Shown one piece after another: positions 20,742 to 30,130 of a stretch of 64,000 nt of DNA. Position 1 is the stretch's first letter, and each line of letters starts with the position of its first letter. The notes under the pieces were generated by a model. That model had not been told where the DNA came from. It searched no databases and saw only the letters and a program-made list of their open reading frames with translations. The position numbers and the translations under genes were made by a program. Source of the stretch: SPDF01 sp963699825 (GTDB lineage Bacteria > Gemmatimonadota > Gemmatimonadetes > Gemmatimonadales > GWC2-71-9); assembly GCA_963699825.1 (NCBI GenBank), contig CAVOVI010000004.1, forward strand, positions 496,001 through 560,000, given 5' to 3'.

Positions 20742-22571
20742 ATGCCTGACCTGCGCCAACTGCTCGCCGACGGCCACGTGCACGTCTCCGACGGCGCGAT
20801 GGGGACGATGCTCTACAGCAGGGGTGTCTTCCTGAACGTCTGCTACGACGAGCTGAATCTCCGGCAGCCCGACATCATCAGGGACATCCATCGCGAGTAT
20901 GTGCGCGCCGGCGCGGAGCTGATCGAGACCAACACCTTCGGTGCCAATCCGATCAAGCTGGCGCACCACGGACTCGCCGACGATACCGAGGCGATCAACG
21001 AGGCGGCGGCCCGGCTCGCCCGCGAGGCGGCAGGGGAGCGCGCGTGCGTCGTCGGTGCCATCGGCCCACTCGGCATCCGGATCGAGCCGTTCGGGGAAAC
21101 ATCGGTGGAGGAGGCACAGGCCGCCTTCGCGCGGCAGGCCACCGGATTGCTCGCCGGCGGCGTGGACGGCTTTCTCCTGGAGACCTTCAGCGACGTCGAG
21201 GAACTCCGCGCGGCCGTCAACGGCGTCCGCACCATCTCCGACCTGCCAATCATCGCGCAGATGACCGTCGGCGAGGATGGACGCACCCACTATGGGACGG
21301 CGCCCTCCGCCTTTGGTCCTGCCATCGCCGCCATGGGCGTGGATGTCATCGGGGTGAACTGCTCTGTCGGCCCGCATGGTGTGCTCGAGGCGATTGAACA
21401 TCTCGCGCGGGTGGTAGACCTGCCGCTGAGTGCCATGCCCAACGCCGGGCTCCCGCGGGACGTCGGGGGCCGGAAGATGTACATGGCGTCGCCCGAGTAT
21501 ATGGCCACCTACGCGAAGCGAATGGTGGAGGCGGGCGCACGCATCGTTGGCGGGTGTTGCGGCACGACCCCCGAGCACATCAAGGCCATCGTCGGCTTCG
21601 CGCAGAGTGCGTCGCCACGTCACCACCACACGACAGTCGCACCGGCTGCGGCGCAGGGTGTCCCCTCCCTCCCCCTGGGCCAGCGCTCGAAGCTGGGTGC
21701 GAAGCTGGCCGGCGGCGAGTTTGTCACCACCGTCGAAATCGTCCCGCCCAAGGGGGTCGACCCGGCGCCGATGTATGCCCAGGTGCGCCTCCTGAAAGCC
21801 GCCGGCGTGGATGCCGTCAACGTGCCCGACGGCCCGCGCGCCCAGAGTCGGATGGGCGCCCTCCTGTCGGGACTCCTGATTGAACGGGAGGTCGGCCTGG
21901 AGGCGGTGGTCCACTACGCATGCCGCGATCGCAACCTCCTCGGCATGCTCTCCGATCTGCTCGGCGCGGCCGCGGCCGGACTCCGCAATCTCCTCATCAT
22001 CACCGGCGATCCGCCCAAGATGGGGCCCTACCCCGATGCGACCGCCGTCTTTGACATCGATGCGATCGGGCTGACCAACCTCGTCTCCCGCCTCAACCAC
22101 GGCCTCGATCCGGGCGGCAACGCCATTGGCGCGCCGACCCGATTCGTCATCGGCGTCGGCGCCAATCCAACCGCGCCCGATTTCGAGCGGGAGATGTCCC
22201 GTCTGGCCTGGAAGGTGGACGCCGGTGCGGAGTACGTCGTGACGCAGCCGGTCTTCGACCTCGATCAGCTGGACCGGTTCCTTGACCGTGTCTCGAAGCA
22301 CAAGATCCCGGTCATTGCGGGACTCTGGCCGCTGGTGTCGCTGCGGAACGCGGAATTCCTCGCCAACGAGGTGCCCGGCGTATCGGTCCCCGCCGCCGTC
22401 CTCGACCGGATGCGGGTGGCCAGCGCCGCTGGACGGGAGGCGGGCCTCGCTGAAGGGGTGCAGATCGCCCGCGAGATGCTGGAGGCGGTCCGGCCGCGGG
22501 TGCAGGGGGTGCAGATTGCCGCCCCGCTCGGTCGGGTGCCGGTGGTGCTGGAGGTCCTCGGCCCTCGTTGA
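20742..22571 (+). CDS. Bifunctional homocysteine S-methyltransferase / methylenetetrahydrofolate reductase
   Basis: This 609-residue fusion resembles Bacillus YitJ. Residues of about 1-290 are a homocysteine methyltransferase domain with zinc cysteines in GVNCSVGP and GGCCGTTPEHI. Residues of about 320-609 form the FAD-dependent MTHFR barrel (TVEIVPPKG, HYACRDRN, LLIITGDPP, GANPTAP, YVVTQPVFD) that makes 5-methyl-THF. Placed directly behind metH, the reductase half supplies the MetH substrate. The methyltransferase half may use another methyl donor. It is complete with a normal start and 20 bp spacing. Confidence 0.95.
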   Translation: MPDLRQLLADGHVHVSDGAMGTMLYSRGVFLNVCYDELNLRQPDIIRDIHREYVRAGAELIETNTFGANPIKLAHHGLADDTEAINEAAARLAREAAGERACVVGAIGPLGIRIEPFGETSVEEAQAAFARQATGLLAGGVDGFLLETFSDVEELRAAVNGVRTISDLPIIAQMTVGEDGRTHYGTAPSAFGPAIAAMGVDVIGVNCSVGPHGVLEAIEHLARVVDLPLSAMPNAGLPRDVGGRKMYMASPEYMATYAKRMVEAGARIVGGCCGTTPEHIKAIVGFAQSASPRHHHTTVAPAAAQGVPSLPLGQRSKLGAKLAGGEFVTTVEIVPPKGVDPAPMYAQVRLLKAAGVDAVNVPDGPRAQSRMGALLSGLLIEREVGLEAVVHYACRDRNLLGMLSDLLGAAAAGLRNLLIITGDPPKMGPYPDATAVFDIDAIGLTNLVSRLNHGLDPGGNAIGAPTRFVIGVGANPTAPDFEREMSRLAWKVDAGAEYVVTQPVFDLDQLDRFLDRVSKHKIPVIAGLWPLVSLRNAEFLANEVPGVSVPAAVLDRMRVASAAGREAGLAEGVQIAREMLEAVRPRVQGVQIAAPLGRVPVVLEVLGPR

Positions 22572-22636
22572 ACGGTTCCGGGTCCGCAGGTATCTTCCCG
22601 CACGACTCAAGCCCCCGCCCGGCGGGGAGGAACCCA

Positions 22637-23801
22637 ATGACAGAACTCTCAATGACCATCCCTCCTCTGACGACGCTCACCGAAGAAGAGGAGATGTTCC
22701 GGAGCGCGGTTCGCGACTTCGCGGAGATCCGAGATCCGGCCGCATGTCCACGACATGGACGCCCGCGCCCAGTTCAACGCCGACATCATCCCGAAGTTCT
22801 TCGAGCTCGGGCTGATGGGTGTCGAAATCCCGGAGCAGTTCGGCGGTGCCGGCGGCAACATCTTCCTGGCCGTGCTCGCCATCGAGGAACTGGCCCGAGT
22901 CGATGCGTCGGCGGCCATCTACGTCGACGTCCACAACACCCTGGTCAACAACTGCGTGCTGCGGTGGGGATCACCCGAACTCCACCAGAAGTACCTGCCG
23001 AGGCTGTCCACCGACATGCTCGGCGCGTTTGCGCTGTCCGAGCCGGCGAGCGGCAGCGACGCGTTCGCGCTGGAGACGAAGGCGGAGCGCAAGGGCGATC
23101 ACTGGGAGTTGACCGGCCGGAAGTTCTGGATCACCAACGGGGCCGAGGCGGAGTTCTTCATCGTCTTCGCCAACACCGACTTCTCCAAGGGCTACAAGGG
23201 GATCACGGGGTTCCTGATCGAGAAGGACTTTCCGGGATTCAAGGTGGGCAAGAAGGAAGACAAGCTCGGGATCCGGGCCTCGAGCACGACGGAGTTGATT
23301 CTCGAGAATTGCGTGGTGCCGGACGAGAATGTCCTCGGCCCGGTGGGTCAGGGGTACAAGATTGCCATCGAGACCCTGAATGAGGGCCGGATCGGGATCG
23401 GCGCGCAGATGATTGGCGTGGCCACCGGAGCGCTCGAGGCGGCCATCGCGTATGTGAAGGAACGGAAGCAGTTCGGGAAGCCGATCGCCGAATTCCAGGG
23501 CGTCCAGTTCCAGCTCGCCCAGATGGGCACCGAGCTCGAGGCGGCCAAGTTGATGGTCTACAACGCGGCGCGGATCAAGTGCGCCGGGCAGCCCTTCCTC
23601 CGCGAAGCCGCCATGGCGAAGCTTTTCAGCTCCCAGGTGGCCGACCGGATTACGTCCCAGTGCCTCGAACTCTTCGGCGGCTATGGATACTCCAAGGAAT
23701 ACCCCGCCGAGAAGTTCTATCGGGACGCAAAGATCGGCACGATTTACGAGGGGACCAGCAACATGCAACTACAGACCATTGCCAAGCTGATGCTGAAGTA
23801 G
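22637..23801 (+). CDS. Acyl-CoA dehydrogenase (short/branched-chain type), apparent frameshift near its 5' end
   Basis: ATG 22637, with GGGGAGG upstream, starts the family N-terminus (LTEEEEMFRSAVRDFAE). Near 22722-22740, in the repeated GAGATCC, the reading passes to the next frame (RPHVHDMDARAQF) and continues to the stop. The repaired protein of about 387 residues has the FAD segment FALSEPASGSDA, WITNGAEA, the RIGIGAQMIG helix, ELFGGYGYSKEYP and the catalytic-base region IYEGTSNMQLQTIAK, which resembles short/branched-chain enzymes. It oxidises acyl-CoA to enoyl-CoA. A frame starting at 22755 alone would lack the first helices. Confidence 0.85.
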
Positions 23802-23822
23802 ACAGCTCCCCCTGCCCTCCAC

Positions 23823-23855
23823 CCGAGCCCCCCGGAACCTCTTCGGGGGGTTCGG
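23823..23855 (+). terminator. Hairpin terminator after the acyl-CoA dehydrogenase gene
   Basis: CCGAGCCCCCCG pairs with CGGGGGGTTCGG around a short loop 21 bp after the stop, with a GCGTTT tail. Confidence 0.7.
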
Positions 23856-23890
23856 CGTTTCAGGGCGGGACGGTCGGTCCGTGTCAACTC

Positions 23891-23920
23891 TTGACGCCGC
23901 AAGGGCTTGGCACATACTAT
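23891..23920 (+). promoter_or_regulatory. Predicted sigma-70 promoter for dacB
   Basis: TTGACG (23891-23896) is followed after 18 bp by TACTAT (23915-23920); ATACTA gives 17 bp. It lies in the 267 bp gap after a terminator, leaving a leader of about 140 bp before GTG 24069. Confidence 0.5.
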
Positions 23921-24068
23921 TGGATCGCGAGCCTGCGGCGGTTGCCGTAGGCCTGTTTGTCTGTACCCGCGGGCCGGCCCCCCTTCGGTCTCCGGGAACG
24001 GTCTTTGCTCTATCTGTCTGGCGGACGGCACCCAGCCGGACCCCCATCATCAACCAGGCGGTACCCCA

Positions 24069-25619
24069 GTGACGCGTTTCCTTCGCGCGCCTCGCCCAAA
24101 CCTTCGCGCCGTGCTCGGCCTGCTCGCCCTGATGGGCGGGCTGGCGGTGCTGCCGGCCGTGGTGGAGGCGCAGGGCGACGCCGGGGTGCAGCGCGCGCTG
24201 GATTCGTGGTACAAGCGGGCCAAGCGCCGGGCGCCTGGTGAGTGGGGGATCGCCATCGCGGATCAGACCGGTCGGGTGCTCTGGAGCGTCGCCGAGGACC
24301 GCCCGCTGTTGCCAGCCTCGACTGTCAAGCTGTTCACGACTGGTTTTGCGCGCACCCAACTGGGCGGGAACGCCCGGGTGGCCACCCGTGTGGTGGGCAC
24401 CGGCATGGTGGACCCGTTCACCGGCCAGTGGATGGGCACCTGGGCGCTCGAATTGAACGGAGATATGTCGCTTGAGCGCGCCACCCGGCAGGGCCCGCAG
24501 TTGGCGGACCTCGCCCAGCAGCTTGCCCAGCGCGGCATCTCACATCTCCAGGGACCGCTTGTGGTCCGGAGCGCTGATGGTCCGGCCGACGCGATCTATC
24601 CGTCGGTATGGGCGTCACGGCATCGCGGGCGGCTCTTCGCGCCGCCGATCGGTGCGCTCACCCTGCACGAAAACACCGTGGAATTCACCGTCCGGCCTGG
24701 CGCCAAGTCCGGCGCGCGGCCGGTGATCATCGGAGAATCGCCCCGCGGGGTGAGTCAGCTCGTCACGAATCGCGCGCGGACGGTTGCCGGGCGCCGCTCC
24801 TCGCTCCGGCTCTCACCGACCTCCAGTGGCGGTTGGATCCTGTCCGGGAGCATTGGAACGTCTGCCAGGCCGCGCCGACTGGCGCGGGTGGCCAACAACC
24901 CCGAGGCAGTCCTGCGAGCCGTCTGGGGACGGGCGTTGAAGGATGCCGGGATCCAGTGGGACAACTCGTTCGCGCTCGCGTCCTCTGCCCCGGCGAACTA
25001 CCAGTCGGTGCTGGCGGAGATCGAGTCGCCCATCCTGGACTCGCTCGCCTCCGAGGTCAACACGCGCAGCCTCAACATCGGCGCGGAGTTGCTGCTCCGG
25101 TGGGCCGGGGGTTCGACGAATGCCGCCGAGAAGCTCACGGCGCACGTGCAGTCCGTCACGGGCGCGACGACCGGCGTGCACCTGGTGGACGGCAGCGGGT
25201 TGTCAACGGAAGATCGGATCGCACCCTCGGTATTCGTGTCCTACTTGACGCGTTTTCCGATGACGTACGAGGGAAGGAACTTCCCCCTTCTGCTGCCGGC
25301 CAATGGAGAAGGCACACTGAGCCGGCTCGGCGGGATGCCAGGACGCGGAGTGGTCCGGGCCAAGACCGGGACGCTCGGCAACGTCAGTACGCTGGTGGGC
25401 TACCTCGGCCGCCCCGAGGGCGTGCTCGTGGTCACCCTGATGTACAACGGCGGCTATTCCCACACCGCGCGCCAGGAACAGTGGCGGCTCTTCCGGACGC
25501 TCGGCGCCGACGCGGTGCAGATCCCGGAGGACACGTCACTGGACATCGAACCGGTGCAACTCGGTGGAGAAGACAAGGCGCCTGCGCTGCAGCCGATGGT
25601 CGGGTTCGGGTTGTTCTAG
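24069..25619 (+). CDS. dacB: D-alanyl-D-alanine carboxypeptidase/endopeptidase (PBP4, class C)
   Basis: This 516-residue periplasmic enzyme trims or cleaves peptidoglycan cross-links. It has a signal peptide (cleavage near VVEAQ) and the three penicillin-binding motifs in order: S84-T-V-K87, S334-L-N336 in the NTRSLNIGAELLLR helix, and K432-T-G. The long insert between the first two motifs is the extra domain typical of PBP4. GTG 24069 is chosen because it begins the signal peptide; the frame is open further upstream into leader sequence. It has its own promoter and terminator, so it is monocistronic. Confidence 0.92.
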   Translation: MTRFLRAPRPNLRAVLGLLALMGGLAVLPAVVEAQGDAGVQRALDSWYKRAKRRAPGEWGIAIADQTGRVLWSVAEDRPLLPASTVKLFTTGFARTQLGGNARVATRVVGTGMVDPFTGQWMGTWALELNGDMSLERATRQGPQLADLAQQLAQRGISHLQGPLVVRSADGPADAIYPSVWASRHRGRLFAPPIGALTLHENTVEFTVRPGAKSGARPVIIGESPRGVSQLVTNRARTVAGRRSSLRLSPTSSGGWILSGSIGTSARPRRLARVANNPEAVLRAVWGRALKDAGIQWDNSFALASSAPANYQSVLAEIESPILDSLASEVNTRSLNIGAELLLRWAGGSTNAAEKLTAHVQSVTGATTGVHLVDGSGLSTEDRIAPSVFVSYLTRFPMTYEGRNFPLLLPANGEGTLSRLGGMPGRGVVRAKTGTLGNVSTLVGYLGRPEGVLVVTLMYNGGYSHTARQEQWRLFRTLGADAVQIPEDTSLDIEPVQLGGEDKAPALQPMVGFGLF

Positions 25620-25648
25620 CAGCCGCACGAGCGGCGGTGGGAAAGACG

Positions 25649-25676
25649 ACGGGGCGGCCAGTGGCCGCCCCGTTTT
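25649..25676 (+). terminator. Rho-independent terminator
   Basis: A perfect 11 bp stem (ACGGGGCGGCC / GGCCGCCCCGT) with an AGT loop and a TTTT tail lies between the convergent dacB and outer-membrane barrel genes. It can serve both. Confidence 0.85.
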
Positions 25677-25685
25677 GCGTGGTGC

Positions 25686-27932
25686 CTAGAACCGCCAGGT
25701 CAGTCCGCTGTAGATCTGCGTCAACTGGCTGGTGCCGGGATTGGCGGGATCCTTCTGACGGAGCGTCGAGAGGGTGAGGTACCACTGGCGCGCCAGGGCA
25801 ACGTCGAGGTCGACGCCGTACCAGGTGGACTTCTGCCGCTCGGCGAACGCGGGATTGTCTTCCTGGCGCACGCCGCCGTTCACGTCCACGTGGATGGCCG
25901 TGGTCGGGTCGAAATTCACATGACCGGAATAGAGATGACCGTTGGTCTGGATGGACCCGGGATTGACCGCACTCGAGTCGTTCTGATTCGTGTACCAGGT
26001 GGCACGCACGGAAAACCCGAGGCCAAGGGGGGCGACCCGATTCGCCCCGAAGGTGGCGGTATAGGAATTGGCGCCAAGTACCGTCGCACCGGTGCTTCGC
26101 CGCCAGTCGCCGCCCACGTAGAACCGCTGGCCGGAATACTGGAGGCCGCCGCCGTAGCCCTCGCGATAGGCATCGTCAAAATTCGTTTCCGGATTGATGA
26201 AGTCCCGGATCAGGCGCACGTTACGGCGCTTGTCGTACGTCGCGTTGATCGAGAGCCACCGTCTTGGACGCACCGACACGTTGGCGAACTGGCTGGTGAA
26301 GGACAGCGCACTCGACTCGGCGTTGGGGCCCTCGAGCTTCCAGGGCCGGTAGTAATCGACTTCCTGCAGCAGGTAGAGCGACAGATAGCGGTTGCTCACG
26401 TTGGCCTGCGCGATACCCCATTCCCGGCGTTCGGTGCTCCCCTCGTAGGAGCCGACGGCGCCGATCGTGAACGCGCTGGACGTCAGCCCGCCCGGGGCGT
26501 TGTGCACCGTCAGGTAGGCACCGTAGTCGTGGACCGCGCCCGAGAACTGGAGTGTCGATGCATCCGGCTCCCATCCCGCAAAGGCACCGCCCGAAAAGTG
26601 GCGCCCGTTGAGTTCCACCAGGCCGCCATCGAAGAGGCCGATGGAGCTGATGTAGGCCAGGTACTGCCGTCCGGCCGCCACGCGGAACCTGGCATCCGGC
26701 GCGTTCCAGTACAGGACGGCCTGGTACGCGCGGGTGTGTCCGTCCACGGTTGTGCCACCGCTCGAGGAACTGGTCGTCTGCCGGGCGCGCAAGTCGATGG
26801 CCACGCCGAGGGGCGTGCCGCCGATGTTCAATCCGTACAGTCGCGCATCCAGCGAAGGCTGGCTGAAGCCGTTGCTTCCAGCCGGCTGGCCTGCCGAGAC
26901 GGTGCTGGTCGTGGCGCGGAGGTAACGGCTGCCGATGCGGCCGTGCAGCCCCTGCCCGCTCAACCGACGCGGCCGCGGCGCGGCAATCGGCCCGCCGATG
27001 GCGATTTGCTCTGTAGCGATGTGCCGATGGAACCGGACGGTATCCCCAAGAGCCAGTTCGGGAGTCCCCCGGACCAACTCGGTATTCGACTTCTGCGACG
27101 CAAGGAACTTCACGCGCAGGGTGGCCACAACGCTGTCACCGCGAACGACTTCCACCTCCGAGCCGACCACCAGGCCGTCCTGCCGCCCCGCTCCGATATA
27201 GATCTCAGTCCCGGATATGAAGGTGATGTTCGTCAGCTTGGCAGCGGTATCCGGCGCCGCAGCCGCGCTGTCCACCGCCTGGGCTGCCAGCGCAATCGAC
27301 GGGAGCGCCACGCTCGCGGCGGGCACCTCTGTGTACTTCGGTGGTGGTTCCAGCCCCGCCTGGAGTGCCGTTGGGACCGCGGCCGCCGGAACCGCCGCTG
27401 CTGGTGGCGAGGACGCAGCCGGGATGGACGTGGGCAGGCTCGACGCAGCTGAATCTGGCGCCATGGGGGTGGAGAGAACCGCCGCAGACTCGGGTGCCGG
27501 TGTCTTGCTGGTGGCCGGCGTCGGACGGGCGGCCTTCAACGAGAGCGCGACCGCCGCGCCCGAGTTCACGGGTGGCGTCGGCGTTGGCGTCTTCACCGGC
27601 ACCGCCACCGCCGCCAAGTCGGGCTTGGCAGAGGCGTCGAACGGCCCCCGTACCACGCTGTCGATATTCGCGGCCGGCACCATGAAGGTCGCGCCCGACT
27701 TCTGACTCCGGATCCGGACGCCGTTCGGGCCGTTGTCGGCCAGCAGCGTCCCGCGGATCGAACCCCCATCGTGTAAATAGACGATCGCCGGGCCGGTTGC
27801 CGCCTGGGCGCCGAGTGGGGCGGAGTCGGAGGCGAACTGCTGGGCGCGTGCCTGCCGAGCTCCAGTGACGGACACCAGCAGCACGGCGCAGAGGCAGTGG
27901 AATCGCGCGGACCGTGCGATCGCGGCGATCAC
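25686..27932 (-). CDS. Outer-membrane beta-barrel (porin-like) protein of the multihaem cytochrome operon
   Basis: GTG 27932 forms a GTGA overlap with the stop of the 28-haem cytochrome gene and starts a signal peptide. The 748-residue product then has a small beta domain with DGGSIRGTLL, a long Pro/Ala/Thr-rich linker, a second small domain (GAGRQDGLVVGSEVEV), and a C-terminal half of alternating polar/aromatic strands ending in S-G-L-T-W-R-F. A terminal aromatic residue is the outer-membrane insertion signal. As the last gene of an operon with two large multihaem cytochromes and a membrane cytochrome b, it most likely forms the pore of a porin-cytochrome electron conduit. It has no detectable sequence identity to MtrB that I can judge by eye. 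Confidence 0.8.
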   Translation of the reverse strand: MIAAIARSARFHCLCAVLLVSVTGARQARAQQFASDSAPLGAQAATGPAIVYLHDGGSIRGTLLADNGPNGVRIRSQKSGATFMVPAANIDSVVRGPFDASAKPDLAAVAVPVKTPTPTPPVNSGAAVALSLKAARPTPATSKTPAPESAAVLSTPMAPDSAASSLPTSIPAASSPPAAAVPAAAVPTALQAGLEPPPKYTEVPAASVALPSIALAAQAVDSAAAAPDTAAKLTNITFISGTEIYIGAGRQDGLVVGSEVEVVRGDSVVATLRVKFLASQKSNTELVRGTPELALGDTVRFHRHIATEQIAIGGPIAAPRPRRLSGQGLHGRIGSRYLRATTSTVSAGQPAGSNGFSQPSLDARLYGLNIGGTPLGVAIDLRARQTTSSSSGGTTVDGHTRAYQAVLYWNAPDARFRVAAGRQYLAYISSIGLFDGGLVELNGRHFSGGAFAGWEPDASTLQFSGAVHDYGAYLTVHNAPGGLTSSAFTIGAVGSYEGSTERREWGIAQANVSNRYLSLYLLQEVDYYRPWKLEGPNAESSALSFTSQFANVSVRPRRWLSINATYDKRRNVRLIRDFINPETNFDDAYREGYGGGLQYSGQRFYVGGDWRRSTGATVLGANSYTATFGANRVAPLGLGFSVRATWYTNQNDSSAVNPGSIQTNGHLYSGHVNFDPTTAIHVDVNGGVRQEDNPAFAERQKSTWYGVDLDVALARQWYLTLSTLRQKDPANPGTSQLTQIYSGLTWRF

Positions 27933-30130
27933 GGCTTCGTTCCGTTCGCGTGACAGCCGGACCGGACACAGTCGCTGACCGTGTAGTTCTTCCCGCGGTG
28001 GGTGTCGGTCTGCACCTTGGCGTGGCAGTTGAGGCAGAGCAGTTGCGGGGTGGCCGCATACGGCTGGCCAAGCTTGTGGCATTCGGAGCACTGGCTCCAC
28101 TTGCCCAGGTGCTTCCCGCTGTAGATCCGGAACTGCGACACACTGCCGTCATGCGCGGTGAACCGCGCCCCCGCCCAGTTGGCCACCAGGGAATGGCAGG
28201 TGGTACACGTGAGCGAGAAGCTGGCGTCCGTGTGATCCGGGTCCGTGGTGCTCACATATTCCGCGTGGTGGCAGCCGTCACAGGTCTGCTTCACCGTCGA
28301 GTACGGCATCGTGGTGTGGCATTGCGTGCATTGCACCGCCGTGCTGCTGTGCACACCGGTCAGCGCAATTGGCGACGTGGGGTGGTTGAGGCTGGCCCCG
28401 GTCCAGTTGGCCACCACCTGGTGACAGGTGGCGCAGTCGGTCGAGTACCCGGCGGCGGTGTGGTTCGGGTTGGTCGTGGCCGCATAGTCCGCGTGGTGGC
28501 AGCCGTCGCAGGTCTGCTTCACGGTCGAGTAGGGCATCGTCGTGTGGCACTGCGAACAGTTGACCAGGTTGGCGCTGTGGGCGCCGGTCAGGGCAATCGG
28601 GGACGTCGGATGATTGAACGTGGCGCCGAGCCAGCCCGAGACCAATCCGTGGCAGGTGGTGCAGTTCGTCGAGAAGTTGGCCGCCACGTGGTCGGGATCC
28701 TTGGCCCCCACGTATTCGCTGTGGTGACAGCCGTCGCAGGTCTGCTTGACCGTGGAGTACGGCATCGTGGTGTGGCACTGGGTGCAGGGGATCAGATTCG
28801 CGCTGTGGACACCGGTCAGGGCGATGGGCGTGGACGGGTGATTCACCGTCGCGCCCGCCCAGTTGGCCACCACCTGATGACAGGTGGAGCAATCGGTCGA
28901 ATATCCGGCGGCGGCGTGGTTCGGATTGGTGGTCGCCACATACTCCGGGTGATGGCAGCCGTCGCAGGTCTGCTTGACCGTTGAATACGGCGTCGTCGTG
29001 TGACACTGCGTGCAGCTCACCAGGTTCGAACTGTGAGCACCCGTGAGGGCAATCGGGGTGGTGGGGTGGTTCCAGGTGGCCCCCGTCCAGTTGGCCACCA
29101 CCTGGTGACAGGTGGAACAGTCGGTGCTGAACCCCGCCGCCGTGTGGCTCGGGCTCGTCGTGGCCACGAACTCGGCGTGGTGACAACCGTCGCAGGTCTG
29201 CTTGACGGTGGAGTACGGCATCGTCGTGTGGCACTGCGCACAGCTCACGAGGTTCGAACTGTGCGCCCCGGTGAGCGCCACCGGCGTGGTGGGGTGATCG
29301 AACTTGGCCCCGAGCCACCCGGCCACCAGGCCGTGGCAGTCGGTGCAGGTCGTCGGAAACCTCGCCGAAACGTGATCGGGGTCCTTGGCGCCGTTGTAAT
29401 CGGTCTGGTGACAGGCGACGCACGCCGTCTGCACCGAGGAATACGGCATCGTCGTGTGGCACTGGGCACAGGTCACGAGGTTGGCACTGTGCACCCCGGT
29501 GAGGGCGATCGGCGCCGTCGGGTGGTTGGCGGATCCCATATTGGTGGCGTTCCAGGTCACCGTCGAGTGGCAGGTCTCGCACGTCGTCGGGAAGTTCGAG
29601 GCCACGTGACCAGGCGCCGTGTTGTAGCTCGCCTGATGACAGACGACGCAATTCGTCGGCGTCCCCACGAATTGCATCTGACCCCGCGCCCCTGGCTTGT
29701 GGCAGGTCGTGCAGTCGGTGGCGAGGTGACTGCCGGACAGCGGGAAGCGCATCGACTGGTGCGCCTTGAGCATGGCATCGCGGTCGGTGAAGCTCCGGGT
29801 GGTATGGCACCGGGTGCAGTCGGTACCGAACTCGCCCCGATGGTTGTCGGTGTGGCAGGCGGCACAGGTGGTACCCGCCTGCTTGAAATCCAGTGAGACA
29901 TGGCATCCGCGGCAGGTCGTGGCCCCATGGGCGCCAGTCAGCGGAAACCCGAGCTTCCCGTGGTCGAACTGGTCGCTCACCTGAATGGCGGTCCAGCTGC
30001 TCGACTGGTGACAGACGGTGCACTCAAGCTTCAGGTCGCCGTGCGGCGACGTGGTCCGGTCCTGCGCCTGCGCGGTGCCCGCGAGCAGCGCGATGAGCAC
30101 GACCAGAACGGGGAGGATGACGCGCCTCAT
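27929..30130 (-). CDS. 28-haem periplasmic or surface c-type cytochrome with tandem triheme repeats
   Basis: This 733-residue exported protein has a signal peptide (cleavage after AQA). It carries 27 C-x-x-C-H sites plus one C-x4-C-H site near the C-terminus (CVRSGCH). Residues of about 215-670 are six tandem copies of a 76-residue unit with three haem sites each, built around TMPYSTVKQTCDGCHH, a ...TCHQVVANW block and a PIALTGxHS turn. No lipobox is present. ATG 30130 overlaps the previous stop (ATGA) and its stop overlaps the barrel gene. The regular repeat suggests an extended haem wire. It could be periplasmic or threaded into the barrel. Confidence 0.9.
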   Translation of the reverse strand: MRRVILPVLVVLIALLAGTAQAQDRTTSPHGDLKLECTVCHQSSSWTAIQVSDQFDHGKLGFPLTGAHGATTCRGCHVSLDFKQAGTTCAACHTDNHRGEFGTDCTRCHTTRSFTDRDAMLKAHQSMRFPLSGSHLATDCTTCHKPGARGQMQFVGTPTNCVVCHQASYNTAPGHVASNFPTTCETCHSTVTWNATNMGSANHPTAPIALTGVHSANLVTCAQCHTTMPYSSVQTACVACHQTDYNGAKDPDHVSARFPTTCTDCHGLVAGWLGAKFDHPTTPVALTGAHSSNLVSCAQCHTTMPYSTVKQTCDGCHHAEFVATTSPSHTAAGFSTDCSTCHQVVANWTGATWNHPTTPIALTGAHSSNLVSCTQCHTTTPYSTVKQTCDGCHHPEYVATTNPNHAAAGYSTDCSTCHQVVANWAGATVNHPSTPIALTGVHSANLIPCTQCHTTMPYSTVKQTCDGCHHSEYVGAKDPDHVAANFSTNCTTCHGLVSGWLGATFNHPTSPIALTGAHSANLVNCSQCHTTMPYSTVKQTCDGCHHADYAATTNPNHTAAGYSTDCATCHQVVANWTGASLNHPTSPIALTGVHSSTAVQCTQCHTTMPYSTVKQTCDGCHHAEYVSTTDPDHTDASFSLTCTTCHSLVANWAGARFTAHDGSVSQFRIYSGKHLGKWSQCSECHKLGQPYAATPQLLCLNCHAKVQTDTHRGKNYTVSDCVRSGCHANGTKP
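28115..29482 (-). repeat. Six tandem coding repeats of 228 bp
   Basis: Copies begin at about 29482, 29254, 29026, 28798, 28570 and 28342, reading leftwards. Each encodes 76 residues with three C-x-x-C-H motifs. Central copies are nearly identical at DNA level (the TACTCGAC/GTCAAGCAGACC region recurs), whereas the first and last are more diverged. This indicates recent expansion by unequal recombination. Confidence 0.85.

Noticed and set aside
28115..29482. Possible CRISPR array because of regular direct repeats
   Set aside because: The 228 bp units are coding, triheme and contiguous, with no short repeat/spacer alternation and no cas genes.
28000..29900. Long plus-strand frames opposite the 28-haem cytochrome
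   Set aside because: Their apparent repeats (GHHLVTGG and similar) simply mirror the 228 bp coding repeats of the cytochrome.
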